Below, piece after piece: positions 51,039 to 60,123 of a stretch of 64,000 nucleotides of DNA. Made by a program: the position numbers and the translations under genes. Each line of letters starts with the position of its first letter. Position 1 is the stretch's first letter. The notes under the pieces were generated by a model. It was not told the origin of the DNA and did no database searches. It saw nothing but the letters and a program-made list of their open reading frames with translations. Source of the DNA: CAZZNQ01 sp964655775. Its GTDB lineage: Bacteria > Planctomycetota > Brocadiia > SM23-32. The DNA is taken from contig CAZZNQ010000006.1 in NCBI GenBank assembly GCA_964655775.1, positions 1 through 64,000 on the forward strand. Reading direction: 5' to 3'.

Positions 51039-53327
51039 ATGGCACGCAGCGTTACCGTGATGATTCTAACGGCCCTCATCCTGTGCTGTGCGGGCTACGC
51101 CGGCGCAGAGACCTACTACGTCGACTTCGCGTCCGGCAGCGACACGGCCGACGGCCGGAGCCCGAGGACGGCGTTCAAGCACGCGCCCGGCGACCGCGAC
51201 GCGGAGGGCGTTGCCGGCGAGGTCAAGCTCGCCCCGGGTGACAAGGTGGTCTTCAAGGGGGGCGTGACCTACTACGGGGAGGTCCAGTGCCGCTGGTCGG
51301 GCGCCCCGACCGCACCCATAGTGTTCGACGGCAACACCGACGGCGCATTCGGCGAGGGCCCGGCCGTCATCGACGGCTCGGAGCCGCTCTCCGGCTGGAC
51401 GCGGTGCCGTTCCGCCGCGGACTGCGCCGGCAATCCCAACTGGCGCAATATCTACTATACGGACGCGCCGGAGGGAACCAATCCTTTCTGGTGCAACCTG
51501 ACGCAGGACGACAGGCTTATGGCCGTCGCCCAGGACCCCAACCTACCGGACATGTTCTGGGAGGACGACCTGGCCAATTTCCAGCCGATCAACCCGCCCA
51601 ATCCGGCGTCCGAGAGCGGGCTGCAGATAACCAAAGGCCCGGGAATGGCGGCCAACAGTTCCCGCCCGTACGTGCTGATGTTCGACGGCAATCGGAGGAC
51701 CTCCGCCATCCTGGACCCGTGCGTCGGCGCTTCCATGACGTTCCGGTTCAGCCCGGCCGTAACCGTGCACAGCTTCGGCATCGAAGCCGTGCCCAGCTAC
51801 ACCATGCCCAAGGATTTCGTGCTGCTGGCCGACGGAAAACGGGCGCTCTCGGCCACCCTGGCCAACGAACGCGGTATTCAGAAGTTCGAGCTTCCCCGGC
51901 CGGTCACCTTTAGCACGCTCGAGCTGAAGATCACCTCGGCCCATCCGGAGGAACCGTCCTACGCGGCCATCGCGGAGATTCAGGGCTACGACGCGCAGGG
52001 CGAGAACGTGCTGCTCTCGCCGCCGGTGATGCGCTACAAGGATTCCGCATACTTCACGCAGGACGACGCCGACTTCTGGCGCGGCGCCTACTTCACCATC
52101 TGGGCAGGCTCCAACCAGATATTCCGCCGCAAAGTCGTGGGCTTTGAGCCCGAGACCGATAGCATTCTGTTCGACATGCTGTCCACGAAGCAGTACAGCA
52201 CCGGCGGCAAGTTCGCCATGATGAACGCATTGGGAATACTCGACCGCCCGGGGGAGTACGTGGTGGACGAGGAGCCGCGCCCCGACGGCACGCGCCGGAT
52301 CTACGCGTGGCCGCTGGACGCTACTCCGAAGCGCATCTTGCGGTCCGTCCGGCGCAACGCGTTCGCACTGCGCGACGTGAGTTACGTTACCGTCCAGGGC
52401 TTCAAGATGCAGAAGCAGGGCGGGCGGAGCGACGCAGGGGCGGTCAACGTGGGAGGCTCGGATTACAGCAACGTCGTCATCCGCGACAACGAGATGACGC
52501 TGATCCGCTCGGGCCGGTTCCCCGTCATCTACGTGGCGGCGAACACGAACAGCAACGCCATCGACTGCCTGATCGCCGGCAACCACGTGCACCACAACCG
52601 GCGCGCCGCCGGCATACAGTTGCGCCGCGGCATGCGGAGCGTCATCCGGGGCAACGTCCTGGACAAGAACGGCGCCACCGGCATGGTCCTCTACTGGGCG
52701 CGCGACTGCGAGGTGCGCGATAACGTCGTCAGCCGCCACAAGGGCGTGCACGCCAACGGACTCACCGCGTATCTGGACTGCCAGGGAGTGCTATTCGATG
52801 GTAACCGCGTGTTCGACGGCAACGTCTGCCTGACCACTCAGCAGAGCAAGCGCATCGTCGTCCGCAACAACATCTTCGACGGACACGGGGTGACATCGGC
52901 GATCGGGCTGTGGAACGTGGGAACGCTGGAGGACTTCACGCTGGTCAACAACCTGATCCTGCGCAGCCCCAAGGATTCCACGTGGGCGGCCGGCATCTAC
53001 GGCGGCGGAAGCGGCCCCACCGGTTTCGTCATCAAGAACAACGTGATAGACGGCCTGTCGGGCGAGATCGACGGCGACATCAGTCACAACATCTGGACCC
53101 GCTGGGGACCGAGCCAGACCGCCGGCGAAGCCGGGCCGGGCAGCCTCTATGAGCCGGACCTGAGCAACATATTCGTCGACCCGGAGAACCATGACTACCG
53201 CCTGCGACCGGGCAGCCCGGCGATCGACGCGGGGACGGAAGTTGGCATCCAAACGGACATCGAAGGCACGCCGGTCCCCCAGGGCGCCGCACCGGACATT
53301 GGCCCGTACGAGCGGCCGGCACCGTAG
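51039..53327 (+). CDS. Secreted right-handed beta-helix protein with discoidin-like insert
   Basis: 762 residues with a signal peptide (about 1-22, ending AGYAGA). The mature start ETYYVDFASGSDTADGRSP and the end DAGTEVGIQTDIEG, PVPQGAAPDIGPYE mirror the protein at 15389-17296, so both are paralogues. Between the first domain and the helix there is an insert (about residues 205-330: RPYVLMFDGNRRTSAIL, TFRFSPAVTVHSFGIEAVPSY, then LLADGK) that looks like a discoidin/F5-8C carbohydrate-binding domain. Helix coils (RDNEMTLIRSG, GNHVHHNRRAAG, RDNVVSRHKGVHANG, RNNIFDGHG) follow. The GH43 gene follows by 31 bases, suggesting joint glycan use. Confidence 0.82.
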   Translation: MARSVTVMILTALILCCAGYAGAETYYVDFASGSDTADGRSPRTAFKHAPGDRDAEGVAGEVKLAPGDKVVFKGGVTYYGEVQCRWSGAPTAPIVFDGNTDGAFGEGPAVIDGSEPLSGWTRCRSAADCAGNPNWRNIYYTDAPEGTNPFWCNLTQDDRLMAVAQDPNLPDMFWEDDLANFQPINPPNPASESGLQITKGPGMAANSSRPYVLMFDGNRRTSAILDPCVGASMTFRFSPAVTVHSFGIEAVPSYTMPKDFVLLADGKRALSATLANERGIQKFELPRPVTFSTLELKITSAHPEEPSYAAIAEIQGYDAQGENVLLSPPVMRYKDSAYFTQDDADFWRGAYFTIWAGSNQIFRRKVVGFEPETDSILFDMLSTKQYSTGGKFAMMNALGILDRPGEYVVDEEPRPDGTRRIYAWPLDATPKRILRSVRRNAFALRDVSYVTVQGFKMQKQGGRSDAGAVNVGGSDYSNVVIRDNEMTLIRSGRFPVIYVAANTNSNAIDCLIAGNHVHHNRRAAGIQLRRGMRSVIRGNVLDKNGATGMVLYWARDCEVRDNVVSRHKGVHANGLTAYLDCQGVLFDGNRVFDGNVCLTTQQSKRIVVRNNIFDGHGVTSAIGLWNVGTLEDFTLVNNLILRSPKDSTWAAGIYGGGSGPTGFVIKNNVIDGLSGEIDGDISHNIWTRWGPSQTAGEAGPGSLYEPDLSNIFVDPENHDYRLRPGSPAIDAGTEVGIQTDIEGTPVPQGAAPDIGPYERPAP

Positions 53328-53358
53328 CCGTTGCCCCGAGAGCACGGAGGAAGGACGC

Positions 53359-54636
53359 ATGAGGGCGGTCCTGCTATTCACGCTGCTGGCGGCGGCTGCC
53401 GGCCTATCTTACGGAGCGGGAAGAGGCCGAACCATGACTTACACGAACCCGATCCTGCCGATCGACAGGCGCGCCGGAGCTGATCCGGCGGTCCTCTACT
53501 ACGAAGGCGCGTTCTACTTCTACTCCACAAACTCCGGGCTGAACGTGTTCGGCTCGCCGGACCTGGTGAACTGGAAGAAGGGGCCGCAGGTGCTGCCGGA
53601 CGAGTTCAAGGGCATCTGGGCGCCGGAGGTCTACCGCCACCCCGAAGACGGCTTGTTTTACATGTACTACACCCGGCGCTACAAGATCGGCGTCGCGGTC
53701 TGCGACCGGCCCGACGGCCGGTTCCGCGACCTGGGCCTGCTGGCGATCGACGGCATCGACGCCCATCCGTTCCGGGACGACGACGGACGACTCTACCTCT
53801 ACTTCACGCACACGCCGCCCTTTACCATGTACTGCGTGCCGATGAAGAGCCCCACCCGCACCGGCGGCCCCGTCACGAAGTGCTTCGAGATATCGCAGGA
53901 ATGGGAGAAGCACAGCTTTCCGATCAACGAAGGCCCCTGGATGCTGAAGCGGGACGGCGTCTACTACCTGCTCTACTCGGGCAGCAACGCGCAGTCCGTC
54001 TACTATGCCGTCGGGTACGCGACAGCGCCCACCCCGATCGGACCGTTCACCAAGTACGAGCACAACCCCGTGTTCCAGGACCTCCCCGACATCTACGGCC
54101 CGGGCCACGGATCGGTGGCGCGTGACCGCACCGGACAGCTCTGGCACCTCTACCACCAGAAGGTCGACACGAAAGAAGGCTGGGCGCGCGACATCTGCCT
54201 GGACCCCGTGGGATTCGATGAGAACGGCGTGTTCGGCGGCACACCAACCCGCGGTGTCGCCCGACCGGCGCCCGTCTTCGACCCGTCGCTCGTCTGGAGT
54301 CCGGAGATCCGTCCCCGCGGCGCCGTATTCCGCGATGAGGTGACGGTGACGCTGACGTCGCGCACGCCCGGTGCGCAGTTCCGCTACACGCTGGACGGAT
54401 CGGAGCCGGACGTGGACTCGCGCCTGTATCGGGGACCGTTCACCCTCTCCGAGACGGCCACGGTCAAGGCCATCGCATTCAAGGACGGCATGCGGACCAG
54501 CACGGTATCGCGGATGCGGTTCACGCGCACGGCCGAGCCGTTGCCGGTCAACCCGTCCCCGGATGCCCCGGCCGGGGATCCGCCGTTCCCAGTGTTCCCC
54601 GAGCCGGTGCTCAACTGGCAGCCGCCCGAGCAATGA
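53359..54636 (+). CDS. Secreted GH43-family glycoside hydrolase with chitobiase-like C-terminal domain
   Basis: 425 residues with a signal peptide (about 1-20). The five-bladed GH43 propeller has its catalytic set visible: Asp42 (GADPAVLYY) as base, Asp134 (DGIDAHPFRDDDGRLY) and Glu191 (NEGPWMLKRDGVYYLLYSG) as acid. The C-terminal 90 residues (FRDEVTVTLTSRTPGAQFRYTLDG, split as VTVTLTSRTPGAQ and YTLDGSEP) are a chitobiase/FN3-like module. GH43 enzymes cut arabinan, xylan and related sugars. The start has ggaggaagg. It belongs with the beta-helix gene upstream and the esterase downstream. Confidence 0.88.
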   Translation: MRAVLLFTLLAAAAGLSYGAGRGRTMTYTNPILPIDRRAGADPAVLYYEGAFYFYSTNSGLNVFGSPDLVNWKKGPQVLPDEFKGIWAPEVYRHPEDGLFYMYYTRRYKIGVAVCDRPDGRFRDLGLLAIDGIDAHPFRDDDGRLYLYFTHTPPFTMYCVPMKSPTRTGGPVTKCFEISQEWEKHSFPINEGPWMLKRDGVYYLLYSGSNAQSVYYAVGYATAPTPIGPFTKYEHNPVFQDLPDIYGPGHGSVARDRTGQLWHLYHQKVDTKEGWARDICLDPVGFDENGVFGGTPTRGVARPAPVFDPSLVWSPEIRPRGAVFRDEVTVTLTSRTPGAQFRYTLDGSEPDVDSRLYRGPFTLSETATVKAIAFKDGMRTSTVSRMRFTRTAEPLPVNPSPDAPAGDPPFPVFPEPVLNWQPPEQ

Positions 54637-54725
54637 CCGGCCCGTGCCCGCATTCCGCCCCGGAAGGGTGCTCTTGTGTGTTCGTGCGCAGGAAAGCGTG
54701 CCTCCGTGCGTTTACAGGTACGACC

Positions 54726-55682
54726 ATGAACGCATTGCGAATGCCCCGATCAGGAACGGAAGTGTACCTTCTCGTGCTTCTGCTCTGGCTGGCAGCGGCA
54801 TGGCCGACCTCGGCGTCTGAGGAGGCGGCATACCCCAACGTTGCCAGGTGGCTCAACGTCCGGTATGCAAAGGCCCCGGAAGGAGTGGATCCCGACCTGC
54901 TAAGCCTGGACATCTACGGGCCCAAAGGGGCCGCGGACAGGCCGGTTCTGCTGATGGTGCACGGAGGGGGATGGCGGCGCGGCGACAAGGCGGGGCGGGC
55001 CATGACCGCCCTGAAGGTGCCCCACTTCGTCGCACATGGCTACGTCTACGTCAGCGTCAACTACCGTCTCGCCCCGGAGGCTGTGCACCCCACCCACGTT
55101 CGCGACGTTGCCGCTGCGATCGCCTGGCTCAGCGAGAACGTGAGGGACTATGGGGGCGACCCGGGCCGCATCTACGTGATGGGACACTCGGCGGGCGCCC
55201 ACCTCGCGGCCCTGGTGGCAACCGATGAACGCCACCTTCAGTCGGCGGGAAAGGACCTGAAGACCATCCGCGGGGTGGTCCTGCTGGACAGCGCCGCCTA
55301 CGACATCCCGCGATTCGTCAACGAACTCGGCGCCGGTCCGCTGATGCGCTCACTGTACACGCGGGCCTTCGGCAGCAACCCCACCGTCTGGCGCGACGCC
55401 TCGCCCCGCAGACACGTCGCACCGGGCAAGGGCATCCCGCCGTTCCTCATATTCCACACCGGGAAACGGATCGCTGCGGCGACACTATCAAAGGAGTTCG
55501 CCGCCGCTCTCAAGGAAGCCGAAACGCCCGCAGAGGTGGTTCACGCCGCCGACAAGAGCCACGCTTCCCTGAACCGCGATATCGGCCGGGACGGCGACTG
55601 GGTGACCGAGCGCATCATGGACTTCCTGGAGAACTGCCCGGCTGCGGACGCGGAGGCCAAGCCCGACGACGGCACAGAGTGA
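54726..55682 (+). CDS. Secreted alpha/beta-hydrolase esterase (BD-FAE/HSL type)
   Basis: 318 residues with an N-terminal export signal (about 1-30, ending TSAS). The oxyanion motif is HGGGW at 79-83, the nucleophile Ser155 is in MGHSAGAH, and the His is in DKSHASLN near the C-terminus. VSVNYRLAPEAVHP is a hallmark of this esterase group, which removes acyl groups from plant polysaccharides. Alternative ATGs at 54633 (overlapping the GH43 stop) and 54741 exist. The chosen start gives the cleanest signal peptide. Confidence 0.85.
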   Translation: MNALRMPRSGTEVYLLVLLLWLAAAWPTSASEEAAYPNVARWLNVRYAKAPEGVDPDLLSLDIYGPKGAADRPVLLMVHGGGWRRGDKAGRAMTALKVPHFVAHGYVYVSVNYRLAPEAVHPTHVRDVAAAIAWLSENVRDYGGDPGRIYVMGHSAGAHLAALVATDERHLQSAGKDLKTIRGVVLLDSAAYDIPRFVNELGAGPLMRSLYTRAFGSNPTVWRDASPRRHVAPGKGIPPFLIFHTGKRIAAATLSKEFAAALKEAETPAEVVHAADKSHASLNRDIGRDGDWVTERIMDFLENCPAADAEAKPDDGTE

Positions 55683-55713
55683 GCCCGACTTCCGGCTGCG
55701 GCTCCCAAAGGAA

Positions 55714-55739
55714 GAGGGCCGCGGCTGACCGCGACCCTC
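55714..55739. terminator. Hairpin between convergent genes
   Basis: Stem gagggccgcg/cgcgaccctc with one mismatch and a six-base loop, in the 96-base gap between the esterase and a convergent gene. No T run. Confidence 0.35.
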
Positions 55740-55778
55740 GCAAACTCCGGTCCGTCCGGCGCTTCCGATATCCTCAGT

Positions 55779-56972
55779 TCACCGGATCAGTCCCCGGTCT
55801 TCCGGCGCGCGTGATTCGCGTCGCTCCGCGCGTGCGGCCGCCAGCTTCTCCTGCAGGGCTTCGCGCACCCAGTCGGCGTTCCTGCGCTCGAACTCCGCCG
55901 CCTCCTTCTTCGCCAGCAGGTAGGCGGGCACCGCGTTCATGCCGCGCCAGCTTTGGGGGTCGGCCTTAACAAACTTGCCCCAGAGAGCCATGATCGTTGG
56001 ATCGAATCGCGCCAACTCCGTGTAGATGCCGGACCGGACGTAGTCCGGATTGAACGTCCCCTGCGCGGTGTAGACCGGGTTCTCCATGTCGCCGTTCCAT
56101 ATCTCTTTTAGGAACGTGCGGCAGTGCATCTCGACTTCCTCGCGGGTGAACACCAGGCCGTGGTCGTACGCCCTGGCGACGAAGGCGGTGTCCGAGGCGC
56201 CGTAGCCGCGGTGCTCGAGGTTCACCCAGTGGTGCTTCACGCCGGTCTCGTCATAGTCCCACGGGCCGGCGGGGTCCCAGTAGTGCCAGATGTAGTGGTC
56301 ACCGGCGAGCTTCAGGTGTTTCCTCCAGCGGCGGGCCAGTTTGAGCGCCTTGTCCAGGTACTCGGCGCGGCGCTCGTCGCTGGGTGTGACTGAGGCCGCT
56401 GCCAGCAACATCACCGCGGAATGGGCGTTCTTGTTGTGCGGCAAGGTTATGCGGGGGCAGTAGGTGCCGCAGCCCATTGCGGTGTCCTGCCACGCACCGC
56501 GCTCGTCCCACTTGACGATCATACCCGGCTCCAGCGCCTCCAGGTAGCCGGCGGCCTTCGCCTTCAGGTCCTCCGGCATGTCCGGCCCCGTCTGCACGGC
56601 GTGGATGAACTCGAAGATCGGCTCCATGATCAGCGCCTCGCCGGTAATCGAGTCGCCCCAGCCCGGCGCACCGTTTTCGACCTCGATCCTGTCCATCAGC
56701 ACGTCCACCTGGTCGGCCATGTGGCGCAGCCACTTCTGGTCCCCGCTGTACTTGTAGCCGGCCACCAGGCCGCGCAGCATCGGCGCCTCCTGCCAGCCCA
56801 GGCTCTCGTTGTAATAATCCTTGTGGGCGCTCCACTCGGGAAGGATCCGCTCCATGTAGGATTCCCACTGGGCGTACAGCTCCTCGTCCGTCATGTCCGC
56901 GTTCTCCTCCGCAGCGAAGGCCTGTCCGAACGCAAGCGCCGCCATCAATAAACACGCCAAGATACCGCGCAT
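55779..56972 (-). CDS. Secreted protein, probably an alpha-helical toroid (lyase/hydrolase-like)
   Basis: 397 residues with a signal peptide (about 1-21). The mature protein is rich in Trp, Tyr and helix patterns spaced like an alpha/alpha toroid: WLRHMADQVDVLMDRIEVENGAPGWGDS (as WLRHMADQV and GAPGWGDS), FEFIHAVQTGPDM, AHSAVMLLAAASVTPSDERRAEYLDKALKLARRW (as MLLAAASVTPS and LDKALKLARRW), and YIWHYWDPAGPWDYDE. Such repeats occur in alginate/heparin lyases and in GH88/105 enzymes, but no catalytic signature is certain. The start has AAGGAGG and a good promoter at 57020-57047. Confidence 0.7.
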   Translation of the reverse strand: MRGILACLLMAALAFGQAFAAEENADMTDEELYAQWESYMERILPEWSAHKDYYNESLGWQEAPMLRGLVAGYKYSGDQKWLRHMADQVDVLMDRIEVENGAPGWGDSITGEALIMEPIFEFIHAVQTGPDMPEDLKAKAAGYLEALEPGMIVKWDERGAWQDTAMGCGTYCPRITLPHNKNAHSAVMLLAAASVTPSDERRAEYLDKALKLARRWRKHLKLAGDHYIWHYWDPAGPWDYDETGVKHHWVNLEHRGYGASDTAFVARAYDHGLVFTREEVEMHCRTFLKEIWNGDMENPVYTAQGTFNPDYVRSGIYTELARFDPTIMALWGKFVKADPQSWRGMNAVPAYLLAKKEAAEFERRNADWVREALQEKLAAARAERRESRAPEDRGLIR

Positions 56973-57019
56973 CTCCGTCCTCCTTGAATCGTTCCGTCCC
57001 GTTCTACCGGACACAGACG

Positions 57020-57047
57020 ATTGTAGCGGTTGGGCCCGGCGATGCAA
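57020..57047 (-). promoter_or_regulatory. Sigma70-like promoter of the toroid-like protein gene
   Basis: Minus strand TTGCAT, 16-base spacer, TACAAT, 47 bases before the ATG. Confidence 0.5.
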
Positions 57048-57073
57048 TGCGCGAGGGCGGTGCAATAAAGAAA

Positions 57074-57096
57074 GCCGGCCCCGAAGCGGGGCCGGC
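57074..57096 (-). terminator. Rho-independent terminator of the sigma/anti-sigma operon
   Basis: Perfect 10-bp stem gccggccccg/cggggccggc with a 3-base loop. On the minus strand it is followed by tttctttatt, the expected U-rich tail. It lies 27 bases past the stop of the 576-residue protein gene. Confidence 0.85.
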
Positions 57097-57123
57097 TTCC
57101 GATGCGACGTGGGAGGAAAACGG

Positions 57124-58854
57124 TCAGCGCCGACTCGGTGAGGAGAGGTCCATCCGGATGGCAGCATAGTTATGAAGGAGGGCTCCCTCATAGGAGGCCG
57201 CCAGCTCGACGTTCCGGAAAAGCGACAGCACGCTCGCCAGCGTCTCCAGATCCTGGCGGGCCCGTTCCGGCGACTTGCCTTCTTCCCTCACGGCGTGCTG
57301 GACCAGCAACTCCTTGTGCTGCTGCAGCAACGCCCGCACGGCGTTCACGTCCATGTAGGCGCGGGCGTGGGGCGTGCCGTCAACCGTCGCCGGCCGCATC
57401 GCCGCACCGCTCAGAGCTCCGTCGACCAGTTGCCTGGCGGATTCGAGCGTACTGGCCACGATCAGGTCACTGCCCGCCACTCCGAATGTCGGGCTCACAA
57501 ACCGCGTCCAGTTGGCTTCGCTTTCGCTGCCGATGGTGAGCAACCGCGCGCCGCGGTACTCCTCATTCGACATGGTAAGGGGTGTGCCTCCCTGCCGGGC
57601 ACCCATCACAAGCATGCCGGCAAGGCTCTCCAGGAGCACCGGTATGTGCTGGGTGTTGCCGAGTCTCAGCACTATCGCCCCTCCCGGTGGCGCGTCCCCC
57701 TCTGCGGACGGCACCGCCAGCAGCATCGACTGCCCTCCGATTTCCTCGAAGAACTGCTCCGCGCTGTACACGCCGGGCGTCATGTTCACAAGCGCGTCCA
57801 TTCCCTGACGCATGGCGGCCGCTGCTGAGGGATCGCCCTGCTCCAGTGCACGCATCACCGTGCTGCGGGCCGCGGCCGCGTTGATGTTGCGCGCCACCGC
57901 GAAGATGGTTCCCTCGGGCGCCGCATCCAGGATGTCGATGCGACTGCCGGGCGACGGCATCCAGTCGCCGATCAGAGCCGGCAAGCGGCCCTCATCGAAC
58001 GCGACAACGCCGTGGGCCAGCAGCCCGTCTTCGCTGCGCACCGACCCGACGGCGAAGCGGATGTGGTCGACCACTTCCGCCATGACGGTACGCAGCATGC
58101 CGATCGCCACTCTCTTGCCGGGATCCCCTGCGTCCATGCCGCGAAGCCCCGCTTCCAGTTCATCGCGGTCCGGGGCGAAACGGGGGACATCCAGGTAGAC
58201 GCTCAGGGCCGCGTCGGTCGGCACCAACTTCATCGCATCGCGGAACTTGCCGGCGCCGGAGATCGGCTCCATCCGCCCGGAGATCGTATCCAGCACCTTC
58301 TGCAGCGCGATGAGGTCGCTGCCGACGGCCAGCACGCGGCCGGAAACCGCATGGTACCTCTCGCCTTTGGGCGTGTCGCATACCTGGATCTCGGTGCCCT
58401 GGTACTCGACGGTGCGCTGCCCGAACGAACCGCCGGTCTGCTGCTCGACGCTGAGAAACCGCGTGACGGCGTCATTGAGCGACCGCGCGTTGGCCACTTC
58501 GGAGACGGCCACACCCGTCTCGTCCGTGAAACCCACCAGGGCCACGTCACCGCCGGCCATGTCCATGAGCAGTTGTCGGACATCCACGTTCTGAGCTCGC
58601 TCGAACTCCGCCAGCCCGGCCCGTCCCTCGCGGATCTTCTCCGCCAGTTCGGGCAGGGATCCGGGGTCCTCGAGACGCTCCATCAGGGCGCTGTTCCGGA
58701 AGCGGTCGAAATGCTCCTCCACGCCGCGGACAGTCACCACAACGGCGGCGTCGCCGGGGACATAGTCCTCGACGGCGGCGCGCGCCGCCCCCGTCAGCAG
58801 ACAGGCCAGCACAACCACGGCGAGCCCTACACGTCTGATCTTATGCATCGCCAT
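57124..58854 (-). CDS. Secreted protein of unknown function in sigma-factor operon (DUF3352-like)
   Basis: 576 residues with a signal peptide (about 1-26, ending ARAA). The mature start VEDYVPGDAAVVVTVRGVEEHFDRF, and later LVPTDAALSVYLDVPRFAPDRDEL and GTIFAVARNINAAAARSTVM, have the repeating pattern of DUF3352-type proteins. It may be the effector or sensor governed by the sigma/anti-sigma pair upstream. It overlaps the anti-sigma gene by 14 bases, so translation is coupled. Function unknown. A second in-frame ATG two codons later is possible. Confidence 0.7.
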   Translation of the reverse strand: MAMHKIRRVGLAVVVLACLLTGAARAAVEDYVPGDAAVVVTVRGVEEHFDRFRNSALMERLEDPGSLPELAEKIREGRAGLAEFERAQNVDVRQLLMDMAGGDVALVGFTDETGVAVSEVANARSLNDAVTRFLSVEQQTGGSFGQRTVEYQGTEIQVCDTPKGERYHAVSGRVLAVGSDLIALQKVLDTISGRMEPISGAGKFRDAMKLVPTDAALSVYLDVPRFAPDRDELEAGLRGMDAGDPGKRVAIGMLRTVMAEVVDHIRFAVGSVRSEDGLLAHGVVAFDEGRLPALIGDWMPSPGSRIDILDAAPEGTIFAVARNINAAAARSTVMRALEQGDPSAAAAMRQGMDALVNMTPGVYSAEQFFEEIGGQSMLLAVPSAEGDAPPGGAIVLRLGNTQHIPVLLESLAGMLVMGARQGGTPLTMSNEEYRGARLLTIGSESEANWTRFVSPTFGVAGSDLIVASTLESARQLVDGALSGAAMRPATVDGTPHARAYMDVNAVRALLQQHKELLVQHAVREEGKSPERARQDLETLASVLSLFRNVELAASYEGALLHNYAAIRMDLSSPSRR

Positions 58855-59308
58855 CTTCTTCGTCCTCCGATAGTGGAAGTATGCCGGCGCCCCGCTTCAG
58901 AACACCCGGCAGAGCCGGAACGCTCGGCTTGAATCGTCTGAGGTCCTGGAAACGGTCTGAGCCGACGCTGACGACGGCCGACCCCGCGCAGCGCGCGCCT
59001 TCCCATGCGGCGGAAAGCTCGGACCGCAGGGCCTGCTCCCATTCGTCCAGGGCGAGCAGTCCCCCGGCGACCGAAGGCGGCGCAGGCTCCCGGGGCGAAC
59101 GCGAGAACGCGACGACGAGGGCTGCCGCCAGCAGGCAGGCGGCCACGGCACCGATCGCGCACCGACGGATCCACACACGGCGACGCTTTGCCGACTGGAG
59201 GAGCTTGATTCGCTCCAGGAAGGCGTCGGCGTCGACCCGCTCCGCCCGCGCATCCAGCACCCGCCTGACCAGCAGGTCCGGTTCCCGATCCCGTTCTCGC
59301 TCGTTCAT
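58841..59308 (-). CDS. Probable anti-sigma factor
   Basis: 155 residues. The N-terminal half is soluble and charged (MNERERDREPDLLVRRVLDAR), one membrane helix spans about 48-68 (CAIGAVAACLLAAALVVAF), and about 85 residues follow on the outer side. The layout of a cytoplasmic segment, a helix and an outer domain, together with the position directly after an ECF sigma gene (4-base ATGA overlap), points to an anti-sigma factor. The usual zinc-binding motif H-x3-C-x2-C is absent, so it is not a ZAS type. Confidence 0.7.
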   Translation of the reverse strand: MNERERDREPDLLVRRVLDARAERVDADAFLERIKLLQSAKRRRVWIRRCAIGAVAACLLAAALVVAFSRSPREPAPPSVAGGLLALDEWEQALRSELSAAWEGARCAGSAVVSVGSDRFQDLRRFKPSVPALPGVLKRGAGILPLSEDEEDGDA

Positions 59309-59841
59309 CGCAACGCTCCCGGCAGGCTCTCGCCCAGCCTCTCCTTCAGTTCGCGTCTGCCGCGGTGCACCAGCACGCCGGCATTCTGAACGCTGACATC
59401 CAGCACCTCCGCAATCTCCTTCAGGGACTTGCCCAGTGCCTTCAGCTCGACGGCCGCCCGCTTCATCGGCGTGATCCGCGCCAGCTCCGCCTCCACCTCG
59501 CGCATCAGCTCGCGGCTTGCCGCCACATCCGCCGGATCGGCCTCGCTATCGTCCGCGAGCGTGTCCAGCAGGCGAAAGCCGTCCTCATCGCCTCTGTCCA
59601 GCGCCAGCAACTCGCGCCTGCGCGTGGTCGCGTTTATGCACGCGTTGGTAACGGATCGGAACAACAGCTTTTCTCCGTCCCTGGGCAGATCGTATTCCGA
59701 ATGCTGCAGCAGGCGCAGGTAGACTTCCTGCACAACGTCTTCGGCCGAGGCGGCGCGCGGCAAGAGCAAGCTTGCGTAGGCGATGGCCCGCGGAGCCGTC
59801 CGCCTAATCCACTCGTCCAGTGCCTTGCGCGATCCGGCCAA
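59305..59841 (-). CDS. ECF-type RNA polymerase sigma factor
   Basis: 178 residues. Region 2 is RAIAYASLLLPRAASAEDVVQEVYLRLLQ, the core-binding helix with the DVVQE box. Region 4 is ALGKSLKEIAEVLDVSVQNAGVLVHRGRRELKERLG, the -35-binding helix-turn-helix, with the unusual VSVQNAGVLVHRGRREL. It directs RNA polymerase to stress or envelope genes and is likely held by the anti-sigma protein encoded next. First gene of a three-gene operon. Confidence 0.92.
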   Translation of the reverse strand: MAGSRKALDEWIRRTAPRAIAYASLLLPRAASAEDVVQEVYLRLLQHSEYDLPRDGEKLLFRSVTNACINATTRRRELLALDRGDEDGFRLLDTLADDSEADPADVAASRELMREVEAELARITPMKRAAVELKALGKSLKEIAEVLDVSVQNAGVLVHRGRRELKERLGESLPGALR

Positions 59842-60015
59842 AGCCGTTCTCCGCTGAGTTCGGGCGTCCCTTCCACTATCAAGAACACACAGGACACCTC
59901 GATTTTACAGCAGTTTTCGCCGGGAGACGGGGAAAGACACCGATTACGGGGAGGGTCAGTCGTCAATCTCGGCCGATGCTAAGCGGTCTTATATAAGTAC
60001 TCCACTGTTCGGCTT

Positions 60016-60121
60016 GCAGCAACGCGGCCGAGACGGCCGCGCTACCCCTGCAATGGGTAGAGCGGGGCGTCTCGCCCCGCTGCGTCGATGAAGCAGAACC
60101 GGCGACGACTAATGTTCGCCC
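60016..60121 (-). repeat. 106-bp hairpin-rich element, copy 2 (inverted)
   Basis: Inverted copy of 650-755 with about three mismatches over 106 bp. It ends 2 bases past the stop of the convergent-lying gene at 60124, so it may act as that gene's 3' hairpin or terminator too. Confidence 0.75.
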
Positions 60122-60123
60122 GT

